A stretch of 64,000 nucleotides of DNA from Nephromyces sp. MM_2019 (Eukaryota > Apicomplexa > Aconoidasida > Nephromycida): the NCBI GenBank assembly GCA_015657535.1, contig JADHZB010000607.1:1-64000 (forward strand), read 5' to 3'. Shown here piece after piece: positions 60,836-64,000 of this stretch. Position numbers and translations under genes: made by a program. The first letter of the stretch is position 1; the number at the start of each line of letters is the position of its first letter. The notes under the pieces were generated by a model. The model was not told the origin of the DNA and did no database searches. It saw only the letters and a list, made by a program, of their open reading frames with translations.

Positions 60836-63800
60836 ATCTAGGAATCCAGGTAGAAAATGCTTATTCAAATTCTTTAAAAAATGTGGGAGAAAGTTACCAA
60901 GTTCATAAATGAAGACCGGCCGACACCATCGAACAAAAATAGCTGGACACGCTTTTGAAAAAAGTTATGAAATGACTTTCTTGAAGGGTATTATATGAAT
61001 ATAGAGTTTCTATTATCCGTAGTGTATGCACAGTACTTCACACCGCGTGCAAGTGTGGGCGAGAAACTTAGCTACTTTAGTGGAAGTCGCTGCACCCGAA
61101 GGGCTTTGTCACGAGGAAAACTTCACACAGCATATATAATGCAGCGAATAAATTAGGATTCTTCACCAGTTGTTAAGGACACAATTGGAGAGAAGCTACA
61201 CAACTCTCTGAGGAGAAGCTTCACAGGAAAAGCACATGCTTCAGCTATGAAACACGCAAGTATTATAATACCCATAATACACTGTGATTTGTGGTAATGT
61301 AGTTTTTAGTTTGACGGGATACTATCAAAAGCTAGGAAGAAAATCTCACCTGAGCCAAAGTGCATGCAATTGCACCTCAAAAGATGATATGCAATGACGT
61401 AATGCACTACCAAAGTAGCTAGAATTTTCTGATCAAGAACCTTATTTTTAGAATAATCGGGCGGTACTAGTAATCTCCATGTATTGATGAGATTTTGCTG
61501 CTCCTACATGGTGGTTACGCCGCTGCTATGGCAAATTCGATTAAGATTTTAACTTGATTTTTTTTATGAAACGTCGCGAATAACTGCTACAGGCGCTATC
61601 ATTAGCAAAGGTAGCAGTGCTCTTCACATTTAAGCTCTAGAGCTAGCGGTCTTTCTTTTCAGTTCTCCGTTGATATTTTTTAATGCTGCACAAGCCCTGG
61701 TCATTTTCAATTTGTATAACTATTCTTAATTGTTTTGCTTTGGCATGCAGTAGTTGCCTTGTAATGTAGAACACAATATTGCGCGCTATAATTTTTTAGA
61801 AGTGCTCCAAAACTTCTTCTCTTCACTAACAAAGGAGCTAATAAGGGTATGGCATAATGCTTATTCTGTCACTATAATGCAGCAGTAGGACTACAACTGG
61901 CGCTCTATCACGCTACTAGCTCCTGCTCGAGTATGCTGTATAAGGCTTGAAGCAACTCTAGGAGATAATAGATCACCGCCTGATCAACGAAAGGATTGCA
62001 AGCAGAGTTTCCCACATAAAAACCTTATATGGGCACCTTTAAATTTTTTATAACACTTTTAAAGTGGTAGCTAGGCCTAAATGCTCGTCTCTGCTTTGGA
62101 GTGACTTCATCCTTTCAATTAGTACCTAATGCATATCATAATTGTGAATCGAGTTAATATCAATGCATTTATGGCCTTCGCCCCCTCTCTTGTGGTGTTT
62201 TTGACTATTGCATAATGCTCTATGAGCTAACTACTTTTATCGTGGTTATTCTGAGCATATTGCCTATACATCTGAGGCTGCATGTCAGCAATGCCAAGGC
62301 TCTAGCGAATTAGAGGTCATAAATTCTCATGTTTCATTAGATAGCTTTAATGATTTTTTGTTTCCCTTGAAGTGCTTTATCAACTAACAGCACCTCATCC
62401 AGCAGCTTAGGAGTGATTGCTGAAGCAATATTGCATACAGTAAATAAGCTACGAGGATTACTAGATACAACCTACAGACAGGCATTCTCTTCCAAATTAT
62501 GTGGAATATCTCATTTTATTCATGTTTGGTACATTCTGAGCAGCGCTCATTTTGTAACAAATTCATATGTAGTTTTTAAGCTGCCCAGCTGCGTTGCAAA
62601 AGTTTACCGATGGGCTGTGCCCACTCCCTTTATTAGCCTGCTATGAAGGCACCAACACTTTTTCTTCGATGAAAGCCCAAATATCTGAGGAATTTTCGTA
62701 GAACTGCACAAGCCTATGGATCAGTGCTGACTTATACCTGTGTATTAGTCATTGCTCGGTCCATTTATTAACTGCTCTAATTACCCATTTTCCCATATTT
62801 AGTTAGAAACCAAGGCTTATCACCATGCTTTCTTCACCCTCTTTCAGTATTGAGGGGCGGCGCGCTATATTACATTGCACAATTGTATGATAAATTCGTA
62901 TATCCAAAAAGTAGTTCCCTTTTGAAGCGGGTTCACTTGAAAGCTTCTACTGTTTTTCTCTGCAGCACTGTTTCAATTTTCGACAAATCCCTTTGTCAAA
63001 AGCAAGTTTAAATATATTTTCCTTCGGTGCTACGAGAATCGTAAATTTTTGAAAATTTAATAAGGGGTAGCAGCTAGGTATTTTGCTATTTTTGTAAGCA
63101 TTCGGCGAGTTGCAAGCCACGGAGACATAGCCTGAGCTAATATTCTTCTCTGCTACTATGCTCTAAATGAGAAAATTTTAGTTGATGTATAATTAGAGAG
63201 GCTTGGTATGAATGCGCGGCTTCGTATTATAGAGTGTAGCCCAGGTTAGAGGCCATTCATGGACGAAGAATGCCTAGCATTTATATTAGCTCTTTTGTGC
63301 ATTGTTTTGATGAAATGAGAATGTTGGTTATTTCCTGGGAAGAATACGTTGCTGCTAAGCCTTTACAAAAAAAACTGGGTGTCCCTATTATACGTCGCAG
63401 AGCAGGCATTTTGCACAGTGAAGCAAGTTTCCCTTTTTTTAAAGAGCCATGCACTACCTATTCGGTCTATTATACCATATACGAAGAAAACAACGAGATA
63501 AGTGCTTTGGTTTTTATAAGCGTTGCTGCTCATTGTATTGCAAAATATATGCTAATTCCACAGTTATTTTATTCAAGTACCATTAGTTCTAAAGTGCTGA
63601 CTACAGCTTGTTAAATTCCTACTACTAGAGTTTAAAGGCCAGCATTGAACCCTAACATGGCACGTGCTTGCACGAGAACTCAAAAACGCTGAGGCTCTCA
63701 ACGTTAGCCTCCTTGAGTAACAATAGTGGTTGATACGCAATCCAGTGAACTCGATAACGAAGATAAGTCCTTAAATTTATCTCAACGCAGTAAATATTTA

Positions 63801-64000
63801 AGAAAATCAAGAAAAATTATTCTTTGGAATAAAATGCTCATATTGGAATCTACTGTGTGCTTATTTCTAAAGCAGCTTTAAGGGAAATTCCGTACGCAGA
63901 GCTCGACACCAACTAGGGTGATGAATGATTATCTTTTGTAGACTCCAAATTTTACATAAATGCTGCAAAGGATAAAGTTTTCGCTTTAATAATTGCGCAT
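60836..64000. other. Gene-poor right end
   Basis: Upstream of CutA1. No tandem repeat, tRNA or splice-supported exon was recognised. The only ATG-started frame of note is plus strand 63270-63614 (114 codons), listed separately. Confidence 0.45.
63270..63614 (+). CDS. Hypothetical ORF, 114 codons, weak support
   Basis: ATG to TAA. Contains a charged patch (WEEYVAAKPLQKKLGVPIIR) and a hydrophobic stretch (ISALVFISVAAHCIAKYM) but no family recognised. The upstream 60 bases have no clear acceptor. It may be an exon of a gene lying to the right of the window or chance. Confidence 0.2.
   Translation: MPSIYISSFVHCFDEMRMLVISWEEYVAAKPLQKKLGVPIIRRRAGILHSEASFPFFKEPCTTYSVYYTIYEENNEISALVFISVAAHCIAKYMLIPQLFYSSTISSKVLTTAC

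Noticed and set aside
1..64000. tRNA, rRNA, CRISPR or prokaryotic mobile elements
   Set aside because: No B-box-containing cloverleaf, rRNA-like block, spaced direct-repeat array or intact transposase was recognised by eye; a tRNAscan/Infernal run would be decisive.

Overview
This window is nuclear DNA from an intron-rich eukaryote. It is AT-rich and gene-poor: about nine genes in 64 kb. Every multi-exon gene could be built from GT..AG introns, mostly 0.3-3 kb long, around exons of 20-1200 bases. There are no bacterial-style operons. A run of Ns at 42449-42479 shows this is a draft assembly. The gene set points to an apicomplexan or a close alveolate relative: a non-animal DIX-domain protein, a PP2C with an OCRE-like N-terminus, a CorA/MRS2 transporter, CutA1, ELOF1, and a conserved protein ending GRDKFCW. 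The species is not identified, and the lineage call is inference.

Layout. Left edge to 4.2 kb: PP2C phosphatase on the minus strand, running off the left edge. 5.4-6.8 kb: a plus-strand intronless gene whose C-terminus matches the Whirly single-stranded-DNA-binding domain. 8.9-13.8 kb: DIX-domain gene (minus, 4 exons). 15.1-17.4 kb: conserved protein of unknown function (plus, 2 exons), head-to-head with the DIX gene. 20.4-23.1 kb: ELOF1 (minus, 2 exons); its 2-kb intron holds an antisense short-chain dehydrogenase remnant. 26.5-29.1 kb: unrecognised multi-exon gene (minus). 30.5-32.6 kb: CorA/MRS2-type transporter (minus, 2 exons). 32.6-37.4 kb: no gene seen. 37.4-50.5 kb: a 12-exon six-TM membrane protein resembling nucleoporin NDC1 in topology (minus). 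50.5-56.5 kb: no gene, three minisatellites. 56.5-60.8 kb: CutA1 (minus, 5 exons). 60.8-64 kb: no convincing gene.

The ORF-sized pieces alone hide most genes. ELOF1, CutA1, the DIX protein, the PP2C, the conserved protein and the NDC1-like protein appear only after joining exons by splice-site phase, and each stated junction was checked for reading-frame continuity except where noted. The genes share no pathway. The items most worth following up are the Whirly-like protein (possibly organellar), the NDC1-like protein with UG/CA-repeat-rich introns, and the unrecognised gene at 26.5-29.1 kb.
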